A stretch of DNA of 64,000 nt from Geodermatophilus pulveris. Lineage in GTDB: Bacteria; Actinomycetota; Actinomycetes; Mycobacteriales; Geodermatophilaceae. The notes under the pieces are model-generated. The model saw only the letters and a list, made by a program, of their open reading frames with translations, made no database searches and was not told the DNA's origin. Location of the stretch: positions 655,973-719,972 of the forward strand of contig NZ_FZOO01000001.1 in the NCBI RefSeq assembly GCF_900188375.1. Direction: 5' to 3'. The number at the start of each line of letters is the position of its first letter. Position 1 is the first letter of the stretch. The translations under genes and the position numbers were made by a program. This document shows positions 10,322-19,012 of this stretch, in pieces.

Positions 10322-12448
10322 GTGTCCGTGACCGACCTGCCGATGCCCGGGACGACGACGGTGCACGGCGCCTGCCCGCTGGACTGCCCGGACACCTGCG
10401 CGATGGAGGTCACCGTCGAGGACGGCCGGGCCGTCCGCGTCCGCGGCGACCGCTCGCACCCGTACACCCGCGGCGTGCTCTGCGTGAAGATGAACGACTA
10501 CGAGCGCACGGTCTACAGCCCCGACCGCGTGCTGTACCCGCTGCGGCGCACCGGGCCCAAGGGCAGCGGGCAGTTCGCGCGGATCTCCTGGGACGACGCG
10601 CTGGACGAGATCGCCGGGCGGTTCACCGAGATCGCCGCGACGTCCGGCCCCCAGGCGATCATGCCGGTCAGCTACCTGGGCACCCAGGGCATCCTCAACG
10701 GCCTCAACGTCGGGGACCCGTTCTTCAACCGGCTGGGCGCCACCATCAGCGAGCGCACCTACTGCGACTCCGGGTCGTGCACCGCCTACGCGATGACGGT
10801 CGGCGCGACCGCCGGCGTCGACCCGGAGTCCTTCGTGCACGCCCGGTACATCCTCATCTGGGCCAACAACATGCTCAGCACGAACCTGCACCTGTGGCCG
10901 TTCGTGGCCGAGGCGCAGCGGCGCGGCGCCAAGGTCGTCGTCATCGACCCCGTCCGGCACCGGACGGCGCAGCACGCCGACTGGTACATCCCGATCCGGC
11001 CGGGCACCGACGGCGCGCTGGCGCTGGCGATGATGCACGTGATCATCGGCGAGGGGCTGACCGACGACGACTACGTCGCCCGGTACACGGTCGGGTTCGA
11101 CGAGCTCGCCGAGCGGGTGCGGCAGTACACCCCCGAGTGGGCCAGCGGGGAGACCGGCATCCCCGCCGAGGACATCAGGACGCTGGCCCGCGAGTACGCC
11201 GCGGCCGAGCCGTCGGTGATCCGGATCGGGGTCGCGATCGAGCGGCACGCCGGCGGCGGGCAGACGGTGCGCGCCATCTCCTGCCTGCCGGCGCTCACCG
11301 GGGCCTGGCGCCGGCCCGGCGGCGGGCTGCTGCAGCTGCCGCTGTGGGCGTTCCCGGTCAACTGGCCGGCCTTCCTCGGCGCGGAGTTCATCCGCCCGGG
11401 CACCCGCGTGGTCAACCAGTTCCTGCTCGGCCGGGCGCTGACCGGCGCGCTCGACCTGGACCCGCCCATCCGCGCGCTGATGGTCTACAACAGCAACCCG
11501 CTGGTGGTCTGCCCGGAGCAGGACACGCTGGTCGCCGGGCTGTCGCGGGAGGACCTGTTCACCGTCGTGAGCGAGCACTTCCTCACCGACACCGCCGACT
11601 ACGCCGACATCGTGCTGCCGGCGACCACCCAGCTCGAGCAGCGGGACCTGATGTTCTCCTGGGGCCACCTCTACGTGACGAGCAACGAGCCGGCCGTCGC
11701 GCCGCTGGGGGAGGCGGTGCCCAACACCGAGCTCTTCCGCCGGCTGGCCGCGCGGATGGGCTTCACCGAGCCGGTCTTCACCCGCACCGACGAGCAGATG
11801 GTCGCCGAGGCGTTCGACTGGTCCTCGCCGGTGCTGGAGGGCATCACGCCGGAGACGCTGGCGCGGGACGGCTGGGCCCGGCTGCGGCTGCCCGGGCCGG
11901 ACGAGTACGCCCCGCACGCGGAGGGCGGCTTCCCGACGCCGTCGGGCAGGGTGGAGTTCGTCTCCTCGGCCGCCGCCGGGGGCAACTTCGTCCTGCCGCT
12001 GTTCCGCCAGGGCTCCACCGAGCACCAGCCCGGCGACCCGGTGGACCCGCTGCCGCACTACGTCCCGCCGCGGGAGCGGCCGGACGGCCGGTACCCGCTG
12101 GCGCTGCTGTCGCCGAAGTCGCACGCCTACCTCAACTCCAGCTTCGCCGACCGGCCCGGTCAGCAGCGGGTGCAGGGCGAGCCCGCGCTGCACGTGCACC
12201 CGGAGGACGCCGCGGCCCGCGGGCTGGCCGACGGCGCGCAGGTGTCCGTCGTCAACGACCGGGGCCGCTTCACCGCGCGGCTGCACGTCACGACGGACGT
12301 CGCACCCGGCGTGGTCGTCTCGCCGATGGGCGCCTGGCGCAAGCACTCGCGCGGCGCGACGGTGAACGCGCTGAGCCCCTCGGTGTTCGCCGACCTGGGC
12401 AACGCGCCGACCTTCTCGGACAACCTCGTGCAGGTCGAGCCCGCCTGA
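10322..12448 (+). CDS. Molybdopterin-dependent oxidoreductase with one [4Fe-4S] cluster
   Basis: A 708-residue member of the Mo-bis-PGD (DMSO reductase/formate dehydrogenase) superfamily. Cys18, Cys22, Cys26 and Cys54 form the N-terminal cluster site (ACPLDCPDTC ... GVLC). Further features are YCDSGSCTAYAM near residue 150, in the region that usually supplies the Mo ligand, the cofactor segment LIWANNMLSTNLH, LMVYNSNPLV near 390, and a C-terminal MopB-type barrel (LLSPKSHAYLNSSF, HPEDAAARGLADGAQV). No Tat signal is visible, so it is probably cytoplasmic. No partner subunit is adjacent. The GTG has CAGGAGG upstream. The substrate cannot be deduced; the family includes reductases, dehydrogenases and hydratases. 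Confidence 0.88.
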   Translation: MSVTDLPMPGTTTVHGACPLDCPDTCAMEVTVEDGRAVRVRGDRSHPYTRGVLCVKMNDYERTVYSPDRVLYPLRRTGPKGSGQFARISWDDALDEIAGRFTEIAATSGPQAIMPVSYLGTQGILNGLNVGDPFFNRLGATISERTYCDSGSCTAYAMTVGATAGVDPESFVHARYILIWANNMLSTNLHLWPFVAEAQRRGAKVVVIDPVRHRTAQHADWYIPIRPGTDGALALAMMHVIIGEGLTDDDYVARYTVGFDELAERVRQYTPEWASGETGIPAEDIRTLAREYAAAEPSVIRIGVAIERHAGGGQTVRAISCLPALTGAWRRPGGGLLQLPLWAFPVNWPAFLGAEFIRPGTRVVNQFLLGRALTGALDLDPPIRALMVYNSNPLVVCPEQDTLVAGLSREDLFTVVSEHFLTDTADYADIVLPATTQLEQRDLMFSWGHLYVTSNEPAVAPLGEAVPNTELFRRLAARMGFTEPVFTRTDEQMVAEAFDWSSPVLEGITPETLARDGWARLRLPGPDEYAPHAEGGFPTPSGRVEFVSSAAAGGNFVLPLFRQGSTEHQPGDPVDPLPHYVPPRERPDGRYPLALLSPKSHAYLNSSFADRPGQQRVQGEPALHVHPEDAAARGLADGAQVSVVNDRGRFTARLHVTTDVAPGVVVSPMGAWRKHSRGATVNALSPSVFADLGNAPTFSDNLVQVEPA

Positions 12449-12449
12449 G

Positions 12450-12522
12450 GGGGACCTCTGTTCCCGCCTCCCATCCGGGCCCGCCCCGAACCTGCGAGGG
12501 GTGGGGAGGCGGGGGGTCCTCC
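12450..12522 (-). repeat. Nested-stem intergenic element, copy in inverted orientation
   Basis: Read on the minus strand it matches the family: an upstream GGAGGACC, inner stem CCCC/GGGG (12498-12501 with 12484-12487) and the loop TCGCAGGTTC (complement of 12488-12497). It lies directly after the oxidoreductase stop and upstream of rpsP, so here the element faces backwards relative to the flanking genes. Confidence 0.5.
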
Positions 12523-12664
12523 GTCTGGCATCATGGACCGTCGAACACGGCGGTGCGCGGCCCTCTCACCGCTGCCGGCCGTGTCCCTGGCTCCGCCCCG
12601 GCGTAACCCCACGCGTCCGTCCGGCGAGCACCGACAGACAGCGTTCGAGGAGAACCCACCCACC

Positions 12665-13150
12665 GTGGCCACCAAGATCAAGCTCATGCGTCTGGGCAAG
12701 ATGCGTGCCCCGTACTACCGCATCGTCGTCGCCGACTCCCGCACCAAGCGCGAGGGCCGCGTCATCGAGACGATCGGCAAGTACCACCCCAAGGAGGAGC
12801 CCTCCTTCATCGAGGTCGACTCCGAGCGGGCGCAGTACTGGCTGGGTGTCGGCGCGCAGCCGACCGAGCCGGTCGCGGCCATCTTCCGGGTCACCGGCGA
12901 CTGGCAGCGGTTCAAGGGCGAGGCCGCGCCGCCGCCCATGCGGGTCGCCGCCCCCAAGCCGGACAAGAAGGCCCTCTACGAGGAGGCCGTCCGCGCCTCC
13001 GGTGGCGAGGAGCCGGCCGCCGGCGCCACCACCCCGAAGAAGAAGGCCGCCCCCCGGACCGAGTCGCCCGCCGACACGGTGGCCGAGGCCGCCGGTGCCG
13101 GCGGCGAGGGCACGGCCTCCGGTGGTGCGCCCACGACGGCCGCCGAGTAG
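12665..13150 (+). CDS. rpsP: 30S ribosomal protein S16 with extended C-terminus
   Basis: The first 85 residues are canonical S16 ([46 protein letters not shown]). Total length is 161, roughly double the minimal family length, because of a Lys/Pro/Ala-rich tail ([20 protein letters not shown]). Such tails occur in actinobacterial S16 and are probably disordered. The GTG start is preceded by GAGGAG. It is the first gene of rpsP-khpA-rimM-trmD, and khpA begins 3 bases after its stop. Confidence 0.97.
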   Translation: MATKIKLMRLGKMRAPYYRIVVADSRTKREGRVIETIGKYHPKEEPSFIEVDSERAQYWLGVGAQPTEPVAAIFRVTGDWQRFKGEAAPPPMRVAAPKPDKKALYEEAVRASGGEEPAAGATTPKKKAAPRTESPADTVAEAAGAGGEGTASGGAPTTAAE

Positions 13151-13153
13151 CCC

Positions 13154-13390
13154 GTGCTCGAAGAGGCGCTCGAGCACCTGGTCAAGGGCATCGTCGACCA
13201 CCCGGAGGAGGTCACGGTCGACCTGCTGACCAACCGCCGCGGCAAGACCCTCGAGGTGCGGGTGCACCCCGACGACCTCGGCAAGGTCATCGGCCGCGGC
13301 GGGCGCACCGCTCGCGCCCTGCGCACCGTGATGACCGGGGTGGGCGGCCGCGGCCTGCGGGTCGACGTCGTCGACACCGACGGGCGCTGA
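13154..13390 (+). CDS. khpA: KH-domain RNA-binding protein KhpA
   Basis: A 78-residue protein with a single KH domain. The family signature GKVIGRGGRTARALRTVM (residues about 42-59) contains the GXXG loop. KhpA-type proteins bind RNA broadly and often work with KhpB/EloR or in ribosome maturation. The GTG start is 3 bases after the rpsP stop, and the position between S16 and RimM is conserved in Gram-positive genomes. Confidence 0.92.
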   Translation: MLEEALEHLVKGIVDHPEEVTVDLLTNRRGKTLEVRVHPDDLGKVIGRGGRTARALRTVMTGVGGRGLRVDVVDTDGR

Positions 13391-13412
13391 GCGTCCGCCC
13401 GAGCACCCCGCC

Positions 13413-13949
13413 GTGGACCACCCCGCCGTGGACATAGCGCACGACGACACCGTGGTGGTCGGCCGGATCGGCCGGCCCCACGGTGTCCGCGGCGAGGTCA
13501 CCGTGGAGGTCCGCACCGACGACCCGGCCCTCCGGTTCGCCCCCGGCAGCGTGCTGCGCACCGAGCCCGCCGGCCGTGGCCCGCTCACCGTCGCCGGGCA
13601 CCGGTGGAACGGCCAGGTGCTGCTGCTGGCCCTCGACGGGGTGGACAGCCGCGAGGCCGCCGAGCAGCTGCGCGACACCGAGCTGCACGTGCCGGTGGCC
13701 GAGCTGCCGGCGCTGGAGGACGACGTCTTCTACGACCACCAGCTCGTCGGCCTGACCGCCCGGCTGCCCGACGGCGCGGAGCTGGGCACCGTCGCCGCGG
13801 TGCGCCACGAGGGTGCGGACCTGCTCGTCGTCCACCGGGTCGGCGGCGGGCAGCTGCTGGTGCCGTTCGTCACGGCGATCGTGCCCACCGTCGACCTCGC
13901 CGGCGGCTTTCTCGTCGTCGACCCGCCCGAGGGGCTGCTCGACCTGTGA
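13413..13949 (+). CDS. rimM: Ribosome maturation factor RimM
   Basis: Binds S19 and assists maturation of the 30S head. It is 178 residues if started at GTG 13413; GTG 13428 is an in-frame alternative five codons later. The N-terminal RimM barrel begins [20 protein letters not shown], and the C-terminal PRC barrel has [27 protein letters not shown] and [21 protein letters not shown]. Length fits the family. The stop overlaps the trmD start (GTGA). Confidence 0.95.
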   Translation: MDHPAVDIAHDDTVVVGRIGRPHGVRGEVTVEVRTDDPALRFAPGSVLRTEPAGRGPLTVAGHRWNGQVLLLALDGVDSREAAEQLRDTELHVPVAELPALEDDVFYDHQLVGLTARLPDGAELGTVAAVRHEGADLLVVHRVGGGQLLVPFVTAIVPTVDLAGGFLVVDPPEGLLDL

Positions 13950-14686
13950 GCCCGCCGTTCCGGATCGACGTCGTCACGATCTTCCCCCAGTACCTCGCCC
14001 CGCTGCGCCAGTCGCTGCTGGGCCGGGCCGCCGAGCGCGGCCTGGTCAGCGTGGGCGTCCACGACCTGCGGCAGTGGACCGACGACCTGCACCGCACCGT
14101 GGACGACGCCCCCTACGGCGGCGGCCCCGGCATGGTGATGAAGCCCGAGCCGTGGGCGCGCGCGCTGGAGGCCGTGCGCCCGCCGGGCACCCGGCTGGTC
14201 GTGCCCACCCCGGCCGGCCGGCCGTTCACCCAGGCCCTCGCCGCGCAGTGGGCGGCCGAGCCGGGCCTGGTCTTCGCCTGCGGGCGCTACGAGGGCATCG
14301 ACCAGCGGGTCGCCGACTGGGCGGCGGGGGCCGGGCCGGTGTCGGAGGTCTCCATCGGGGACTACGTGCTGGCCGGCGGTGAGTCCGCGGTGCTCGTCAT
14401 GGTGGAGGCGGTGACCCGCCTGCTGCCCGGCGTCGTGGGCAACCGGGAGTCCGTCGAGTACGACTCGCACGCCGACGGGCTGCTGGAGGGTCCGGCCTAC
14501 ACCCGGCCGGCGTCCTGGCGCGGCCACGACGTCCCCCCGGTGCTGCTCTCCGGCGACCACGCCGCGATCGCCCGCTGGCGGCGCGCGGAGTCCCTGCGGC
14601 GGACGGCGGCCCGCCGGCCGGACCTGCTGGCGGCGCTGCGCGACGGCGCGCTGGGCGAGGCCGACCGCGCCGTCCTCGATGGCTGA
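13946..14686 (+). CDS. trmD: tRNA (guanine37-N1)-methyltransferase
   Basis: Methylates G37 next to the anticodon, preventing frameshifting. The 246 residues have the SPOUT trefoil-knot features: [29 protein letters not shown] (near 51-67), [15 protein letters not shown] (near 107), and the SAM-knot [20 protein letters not shown] (near 130). The C-terminal HYTRP-like stretch is [12 protein letters not shown], followed by the IARWRR helix. The GTG start lies in the rimM stop. The 3' end overlaps the Nudix gene by 8 bases. Confidence 0.96.
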   Translation: MSPPFRIDVVTIFPQYLAPLRQSLLGRAAERGLVSVGVHDLRQWTDDLHRTVDDAPYGGGPGMVMKPEPWARALEAVRPPGTRLVVPTPAGRPFTQALAAQWAAEPGLVFACGRYEGIDQRVADWAAGAGPVSEVSIGDYVLAGGESAVLVMVEAVTRLLPGVVGNRESVEYDSHADGLLEGPAYTRPASWRGHDVPPVLLSGDHAAIARWRRAESLRRTAARRPDLLAALRDGALGEADRAVLDG

Positions 14687-15179
14687 CCGCGCCTGGGTCC
14701 GGCCCACCGCGCGCGTCGTCGTCCTCGACCCCGGCGGGCGGGTGCTGCTGCTGGGCGCCCGGCTGACCGACCCGGCCGTCCCGCCCGGGGACGTGCTGTT
14801 CTGGTACACCCCCGGCGGTGGCGTGGAGCCGGGGGAGGGCGTCCGGGAGGCCGCCGCCCGGGAGCTGGCCGAGGAGATCGGGCTCGTCGCGGCGCCGGCG
14901 GACCTGGAGGGCCCGGTGTGGCTGCGGCGGCACGTCGGCCCCTTCGCGGGGGTCCTGGTCGACTCGCGGGAGACGTTCTTCGTGCTGCGCGACGTCGTGC
15001 ACGAGGTGGACCCGAGCGGACGCACCGACCTGGAGCTCCTGGGCGCCGAGCCGCACCGGTGGTGGAGCGCGGCCGAGGTCGCCGGGAGCACCGAGGCGTT
15101 CGCCCCGGCCGGGCTGGCCGAGCTGCTCGCCGAGCTGGCCGCCGGACCCTGGACGGGGCCGCCGCGCTTCGTCGGCTGA
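14679..15179 (+). CDS. Nudix hydrolase
   Basis: A 166-residue nucleoside-diphosphate-X hydrolase. The Nudix box is perfect: Gly47, Glu53, Arg61, Glu62, Glu65, Glu66 and Gly68 match GX5EX7REUXEEXGU. The preceding VFW-like strand ([10 protein letters not shown]) and later [21 protein letters not shown] resemble dGTP/NUDT-type housekeeping enzymes, but the substrate is not determinable. The ATG lies inside the 3' end of trmD, so the gene is translated with the ribosome-maturation operon. Confidence 0.88.
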   Translation: MADRAWVRPTARVVVLDPGGRVLLLGARLTDPAVPPGDVLFWYTPGGGVEPGEGVREAAARELAEEIGLVAAPADLEGPVWLRRHVGPFAGVLVDSRETFFVLRDVVHEVDPSGRTDLELLGAEPHRWWSAAEVAGSTEAFAPAGLAELLAELAAGPWTGPPRFVG

Positions 15180-15324
15180 CTCTGTGGCACAGTAGAGAGC
15201 TGCTGCGGACGCACCGCTGCGTCGATGCCGGGCTCCCGTCGGAGTCCGGCTCCCCGGATCGGACAGCCGGAGCCGGCTGCCGTCCGCACTGCACCGACAT
15301 GACCGTGAGGACAGGACTGCCGCG

Positions 15325-15681
15325 ATGAACACCCTGGACGTACTCGACGCCGACTCCCTGCGCGACGACATCCCCGGGTTCCGCCCGGGGGACACGGTGA
15401 AGGTCCACGTGCGCGTCATCGAGGGCAACCGCTCCCGCATCCAGGTCTTCCAGGGCGTCGTCATCCGCCGGCAGGGCGGGGGCATCCGCGAGACCTTCAC
15501 CGTCCGCAAGGTCAGCTTCGGCGTGGGCGTGGAGCGCACCTTCCCGGTGCACACCCCGGTCGTGGAGAAGATCGAGGTCGTCACGCGCGGTGACGTGCGC
15601 CGGGCCAAGCTGTACTACCTGCGCGAGCTGCGCGGCAAGGCCGCCAAGATCAAGCAGAAGCGCGAGACCGTCTCGCGCTGA
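15325..15681 (+). CDS. rplS: 50S ribosomal protein L19
   Basis: L19 sits at the 30S-50S interface. The 118 residues show the canonical motifs [71 protein letters not shown] and the Lys-rich end. The ATG follows AGGACAGGA. A leader of about 145 bases lies upstream (15180-15324) and contains TGGCACAGTAGAG at 15184-15196, a sequence I associate with actinobacterial rplS promoters. The details are not certain. Confidence 0.97.
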   Translation: MNTLDVLDADSLRDDIPGFRPGDTVKVHVRVIEGNRSRIQVFQGVVIRRQGGGIRETFTVRKVSFGVGVERTFPVHTPVVEKIEVVTRGDVRRAKLYYLRELRGKAAKIKQKRETVSR

Positions 15682-15736
15682 CGCGACGCGGGCCGGACGT
15701 CCGGTCCGCTCCGACCACGGCGGGTCCCCCGCGCCG

Positions 15737-15742
15737 TACGCT
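15737..15742 (+). promoter_or_regulatory. Leaderless-type -10 box of lepB
   Basis: TACGCT lies exactly 7 bases before the lepB ATG (15750), placing the transcript start on the start codon. No Shine-Dalgarno is present. A 12-bp perfect palindrome, CCGGACGTCCGG, lies upstream at 15693-15704. Confidence 0.55.
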
Positions 15743-15749
15743 GGCCCCG

Positions 15750-16682
15750 ATGAGCAGCGACCGGCCCGGGCGGCCCGCCGACGTCGTCCCGGAGGGGGAG
15801 GACCCCCGGCAGGCCGGTTCCGCCGCCGACACCGGACCCCTGCGGCCCTCCGGGCGCCGCGCGCGCCGCGGCGGCGGCGGCGGCAAGGAGGAGAAGGGCT
15901 CGCTGCTGCGCGAGCTGCCGGTGCTCCTGCTCACCGCCTTCGTGCTGGCGCTGGTGGTGAAGACCTTCCTCGTGCAGGCGTTCTTCATCCCGTCGGGCTC
16001 CATGGAGCAGACGCTGCACGGCTGCCCCGGCTGCACCGGCGACCGGGTGCTGGTCAACAAGGTGCCCTACTGGTTCGGCGAGCCCGAGCCCGGCGACATC
16101 GTCGTCTTCGAGGGGCCGGAGAGCTGGTCGCCGGAGGTGCAGGTCGCCGAGCCGGGCAACTGGGCCTCCAGCAGCCTGCTGTGGCTCGGTCGCGCGATCG
16201 GGGTGGCCCCGCCCAGCGAGGACGACTTCGTCAAGCGGGTCATCGCCACCGGCGGGCAGACCGTGCAGTGCTGCGACGCCGAGGGCCGGGTCACCGTGGA
16301 CGGCGAGCCGCTCGAGGAGCCCTACGTCTACGAGAACACCCCGCTGGAGAGCCGGGCGTTCGGGCCGGTGACCGTCCCCGACGGCCGGCTGTGGGTCATG
16401 GGCGACCACCGCTCGGCCTCGGCGGACTCCAAGCACCACATCGGCGACGAGTGGTCGGGCACGGTCGCGGTGGACGACGTGGTGGGCAAGGCCGCGCTGA
16501 TCGTCTGGCCGCTGGACCGGATCGGCACCCTGGCCGCACCCGACATCCAGGGCACCGAGGCCGCCGGGCGGCCCATGCCGGTCTCCGGTCCCGCCGCGGT
16601 CGCCGCGCCGTACGCGCTGGGCCTCGTGGGGGCCGTGCCGCTCACCGCCTGGCGACGACGGCGCCGCGCGCGTCCGCGCTGA
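15750..16682 (+). CDS. lepB: Signal peptidase I
   Basis: Removes signal peptides from exported proteins at the membrane. Of 310 residues, about 50 are a cytoplasmic Gly/Arg-rich N-terminus. A membrane helix follows (about 55-75), then catalytic Ser84 in PSGSMEQ and catalytic Lys162 in DDFVKRVIA. The box GRLWVMGDHRSASADSKHH and a C-terminal second helix (about 283-302) before an Arg-rich end complete the protein. Cys92/Cys95 (GCPGC) and Cys174/Cys175 (QCC) are unusual for LepB and may form extracellular disulphides. It probably has a leaderless start. Confidence 0.95.
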   Translation: MSSDRPGRPADVVPEGEDPRQAGSAADTGPLRPSGRRARRGGGGGKEEKGSLLRELPVLLLTAFVLALVVKTFLVQAFFIPSGSMEQTLHGCPGCTGDRVLVNKVPYWFGEPEPGDIVVFEGPESWSPEVQVAEPGNWASSSLLWLGRAIGVAPPSEDDFVKRVIATGGQTVQCCDAEGRVTVDGEPLEEPYVYENTPLESRAFGPVTVPDGRLWVMGDHRSASADSKHHIGDEWSGTVAVDDVVGKAALIVWPLDRIGTLAAPDIQGTEAAGRPMPVSGPAAVAAPYALGLVGAVPLTAWRRRRRARPR

Positions 16683-16757
16683 GCGGCACCGCCCCGACCC
16701 GACCCGCACCCCCGACCCCGGGCGTGCGGGTCGGGTCGTCCCCGGGGTCGTACCGGA

Positions 16758-16797
16758 ATGGCATCGCCATGTCGACACGAATGGGTGGCATCACCAT
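16758..16797. promoter_or_regulatory. Two similar palindromic sites upstream of the LuxR-type regulator
   Basis: ATGGCATCGCCAT (16758-16770) and GTGGCATCACCAT (16785-16797) are 13-base dyads, 27 bases apart start to start. They sit in an A/T-richer patch of the 259-base gap between lepB and the regulator at 16942. They are candidate operator sites. Confidence 0.4.
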
Positions 16798-16941
16798 TCC
16801 CTGTTCCTGCTGCGACTCGACGGCCATTCCACGGACGTCCGAAAAAATCTCCAGAAATGTTGGAAAAGTGTTCAAGCACCCATCTCACCCGTCCGATGGA
16901 GCTCTCGAGAGATCCACCGGACGTGTGAAATGGAGCCCATC

Positions 16942-17649
16942 GTGTCCGCACCCATGGCGAACGCCGCCCGCGGCGTCACCCGCGTGCTCATCCTCGCCGA
17001 CGCGCCGGTCCTGCGCCGTGGGCTGGTCAGCATGGTCAACGAGACCGCCGGCATGCAGTCGGTCGGCACCCCCGGCGAGCTGCGCCGCGCCCTCACCCTG
17101 GTCGAGACCGCCCGCCCCGACGCGGTGGTCGTGGAGCTGGGCTCCGGTCGCGCCGCCACCCTCAACGCCTGCCGCGACCTGCGCCGCCGGTACCCCCGGG
17201 TCACCATCGTCGCCCTCGGCACCTCCGAGGACCCGGCCGTGGTCAACGAGGCGCTGGCCGCCGGTGTCCGCGGCTACCTCATGATCAGCACGTCGCCGAC
17301 CCTGCTCGGCTGGGCCATCCTGGCCGCCCGGGCCGGCCGCACCGTCGTGGACCCGCAGATCCGCCGGGTCGAGCCGTCCGCCGTCCCGGCCGCGAAGCCG
17401 CTCACCCCCGAGGTGCCGCTGACCCGCCGCGAGTCCGACGTCCTCGACGAGCTCCTCCAGGGCCAGTCCAACCGCCAGATCGGCCGCAACCTGTTCATCA
17501 GCGAGGACACCGTCAAGTCCCACGTCAAGGCGATCCTGCGCAAGCTGGGTGCCCGCGACCGGGCGCACGCGGTCTCCCTGGTGCTGTCCTCGCGCACCCC
17601 GGCGGCGTGCACCTGTGGCACCCACGCCCTGGCCCCCGCCGAGGCCTGA
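16942..17649 (+). CDS. LuxR/NarL-type response regulator with degenerate receiver
   Basis: 235 residues from GTG 16942, which has TGGAG six bases upstream; an ATG at 16930 is in frame but has no ribosome site. The receiver domain (about residues 12-125) has lost the key residues. The phospho-acceptor position reads VVVEL (Glu65) instead of Asp, the acidic pair is LAD, and the conserved Lys region reads GYLMIS. The C-terminal LuxR helix-turn-helix is intact (TRRESDVLDELLQGQSNRQI, SEDTVKSHVKAILRKL). No sensor kinase is adjacent. It probably works without phosphorylation. A strong hairpin follows the gene. Confidence 0.85.
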   Translation: MSAPMANAARGVTRVLILADAPVLRRGLVSMVNETAGMQSVGTPGELRRALTLVETARPDAVVVELGSGRAATLNACRDLRRRYPRVTIVALGTSEDPAVVNEALAAGVRGYLMISTSPTLLGWAILAARAGRTVVDPQIRRVEPSAVPAAKPLTPEVPLTRRESDVLDELLQGQSNRQIGRNLFISEDTVKSHVKAILRKLGARDRAHAVSLVLSSRTPAACTCGTHALAPAEA

Positions 17650-17685
17650 ACGCGGCCACCTGCCCGGCGCCCGGCGCCCGACCGT

Positions 17686-17726
17686 CCACGGGCCGGCCCC
17701 CTCTGACCCCGGGGGCCGGCCCGTGG
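17686..17726 (+). terminator. Perfect 16-bp hairpin
   Basis: Arms at 17686-17701 and 17711-17726 are perfectly complementary around a 9-base loop. It lies 37 bases after the regulator stop. No T-tract. Confidence 0.65.
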
Positions 17727-17771
17727 CGTCCCCGCGTCCCGGGTCCCGTCCGGCCCCTCGGGCGGGCGTCG

Positions 17772-17777
17772 TACTGT
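17772..17777 (+). promoter_or_regulatory. Probable -10 box close to the rnhB start
   Basis: TACTGT lies 9 bases before the rnhB ATG. No Shine-Dalgarno is visible, which favours a leaderless or very short-leader transcript. Confidence 0.45.
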
Positions 17778-17786
17778 CGGACCGCG

Positions 17787-18563
17787 ATGGCCCTCCGTAC
17801 CACCCAGGCACCCCCCGCGACGCGCGCCCGCACCCGCCCCCCGGGCCCCGCCGAGGACCGGCCCGACGCCCTGTGGGACATGGAGCGCGCGCTGCGCCGC
17901 CGCGGGTTCGCCGCGGTCGCCGGCGCCGACGAGGCCGGCCGCGGGGCCTGCGCGGGCCCGCTCGTCGCCGCCGCCTGCGTCCTGCCGGCCGGCCGCGGCG
18001 GCCGGGTGCCCGGCCTGGCCGACTCCAAGCTGCTCACGGCCGCCGCGCGCGAGCGGGTCTACGAGGAGGTGGTGCAGCGGGCCGACTCCTGGTCGGTGGT
18101 CGTCCTGCCCGTCGACGACCTCGACGCGCGCGGCATGCACGTGACCAACATCGAGGCGCTGCGCCGGGCGGTGTGGAACCTGGACCCCGGCGCGGACTAC
18201 GTGCTCACCGACGGCTTCCCCGTCCCGGGACTGGCCCGCCCCACCCTCGCGGTGTGGAAGGGCGACCGGGTGGCGGCGTGCGTGGCGGCGGCATCGGTGC
18301 TGGCCAAGGTCACGCGGGACCGCATCATGCTGGACCTGCACGAGCGCTGGCCCCAGTACGACTTCGCCGGCCACAAGGGCTACAGCACCGCGGCGCACGA
18401 CGCCGCCCTCCAGCGGTACGGGCCCTGCCCGGCGCACCGGGCGCGCTTCGTCAACGTGGCGCGGGCCCGCGACGCACACGCCGGTCGGGGACTCCAGCTC
18501 ACCGGCTCCGCGCCGATGGTCGATGATGGGCCCATGGGCACTGTCTCCGGAGAGCCGCGATGA
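17787..18563 (+). CDS. rnhB: Ribonuclease HII
   Basis: Cuts RNA in RNA-DNA hybrids and at single ribonucleotides in DNA. The 258 residues include Asp48 and Glu49 in AGADEAGRGACAGPL, LADSKLL (near 78-84), Asp142 in LTDGFPVP, the segment GDRVAACVAAASVLAKVTRD, and YDFAGHKGYST. The N-terminal 30 residues are an Arg/Pro-rich extension. The C-terminal end also runs about 30 residues past the usual end (GLQLTGSAPMVDD...). Its stop overlaps the DUF2469 start (ATGA). Confidence 0.95.
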   Translation: MALRTTQAPPATRARTRPPGPAEDRPDALWDMERALRRRGFAAVAGADEAGRGACAGPLVAAACVLPAGRGGRVPGLADSKLLTAAARERVYEEVVQRADSWSVVVLPVDDLDARGMHVTNIEALRRAVWNLDPGADYVLTDGFPVPGLARPTLAVWKGDRVAACVAAASVLAKVTRDRIMLDLHERWPQYDFAGHKGYSTAAHDAALQRYGPCPAHRARFVNVARARDAHAGRGLQLTGSAPMVDDGPMGTVSGEPR

Positions 18564-18880
18564 GCACCGAGGACCTGGAGAAGTACGAGACCGAGATGGA
18601 GCTGCAGCTCTACCGCGAGTACCGGGACATCGTGCGGCAGTTCACCTACGTCGTGGAGACCGAGCGCCGCTTCTACCTGGCCAACTCCGTGGACCTGCAG
18701 GTCCGCGAGGCCGCCGGCGAGGTCTACTTCGAGCTGAAGCTGTCCGACGCCTGGGTCTGGGACATGTACCGGCCGGCCCGCTTCGTGCGCAACGTCCGGG
18801 TGCTGACCTTCAAGGACGTCAACGTCGAGGAGCTGGACAAGCCCGACCTCGAGCTGCCCGACGGTCCCCGCCTGACCTGA
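18560..18880 (+). CDS. DUF2469 family protein
   Basis: A 106-residue protein of a small actinobacterial family (DUF2469) that I recognise by EDLEKYETEMELQLYREYRD, FTYVVETERRFYLAN, VYFELKLSDAWVWDMYRPAR and the VKDVNVEEL-like end. It is acidic and soluble, with no catalytic motif. Its position immediately after rnhB, with a 4-base overlap, is conserved in actinobacteria. Function is unknown; linkage suggests RNA/DNA-hybrid or replication-related work. Confidence 0.9.
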   Translation: MSTEDLEKYETEMELQLYREYRDIVRQFTYVVETERRFYLANSVDLQVREAAGEVYFELKLSDAWVWDMYRPARFVRNVRVLTFKDVNVEELDKPDLELPDGPRLT

Positions 18881-19012
18881 TCCGCTGCGCACGCCGGGCA
18901 CCCTGCCGCCCGGCGGCGACGACCGGCCGCCGGCCGTCCACAGGCACCCCGGCCGTCCACAGACCGCCGCCGGACGTGGCGGGCGGCCCGCCCGCGGGAC
19001 GACGGTCGCCCG

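Noticed and set aside
12501..13229. Ser/Arg/Pro-rich frame over rpsP
   Set aside because: Out-of-frame reading of S16 with no homology.
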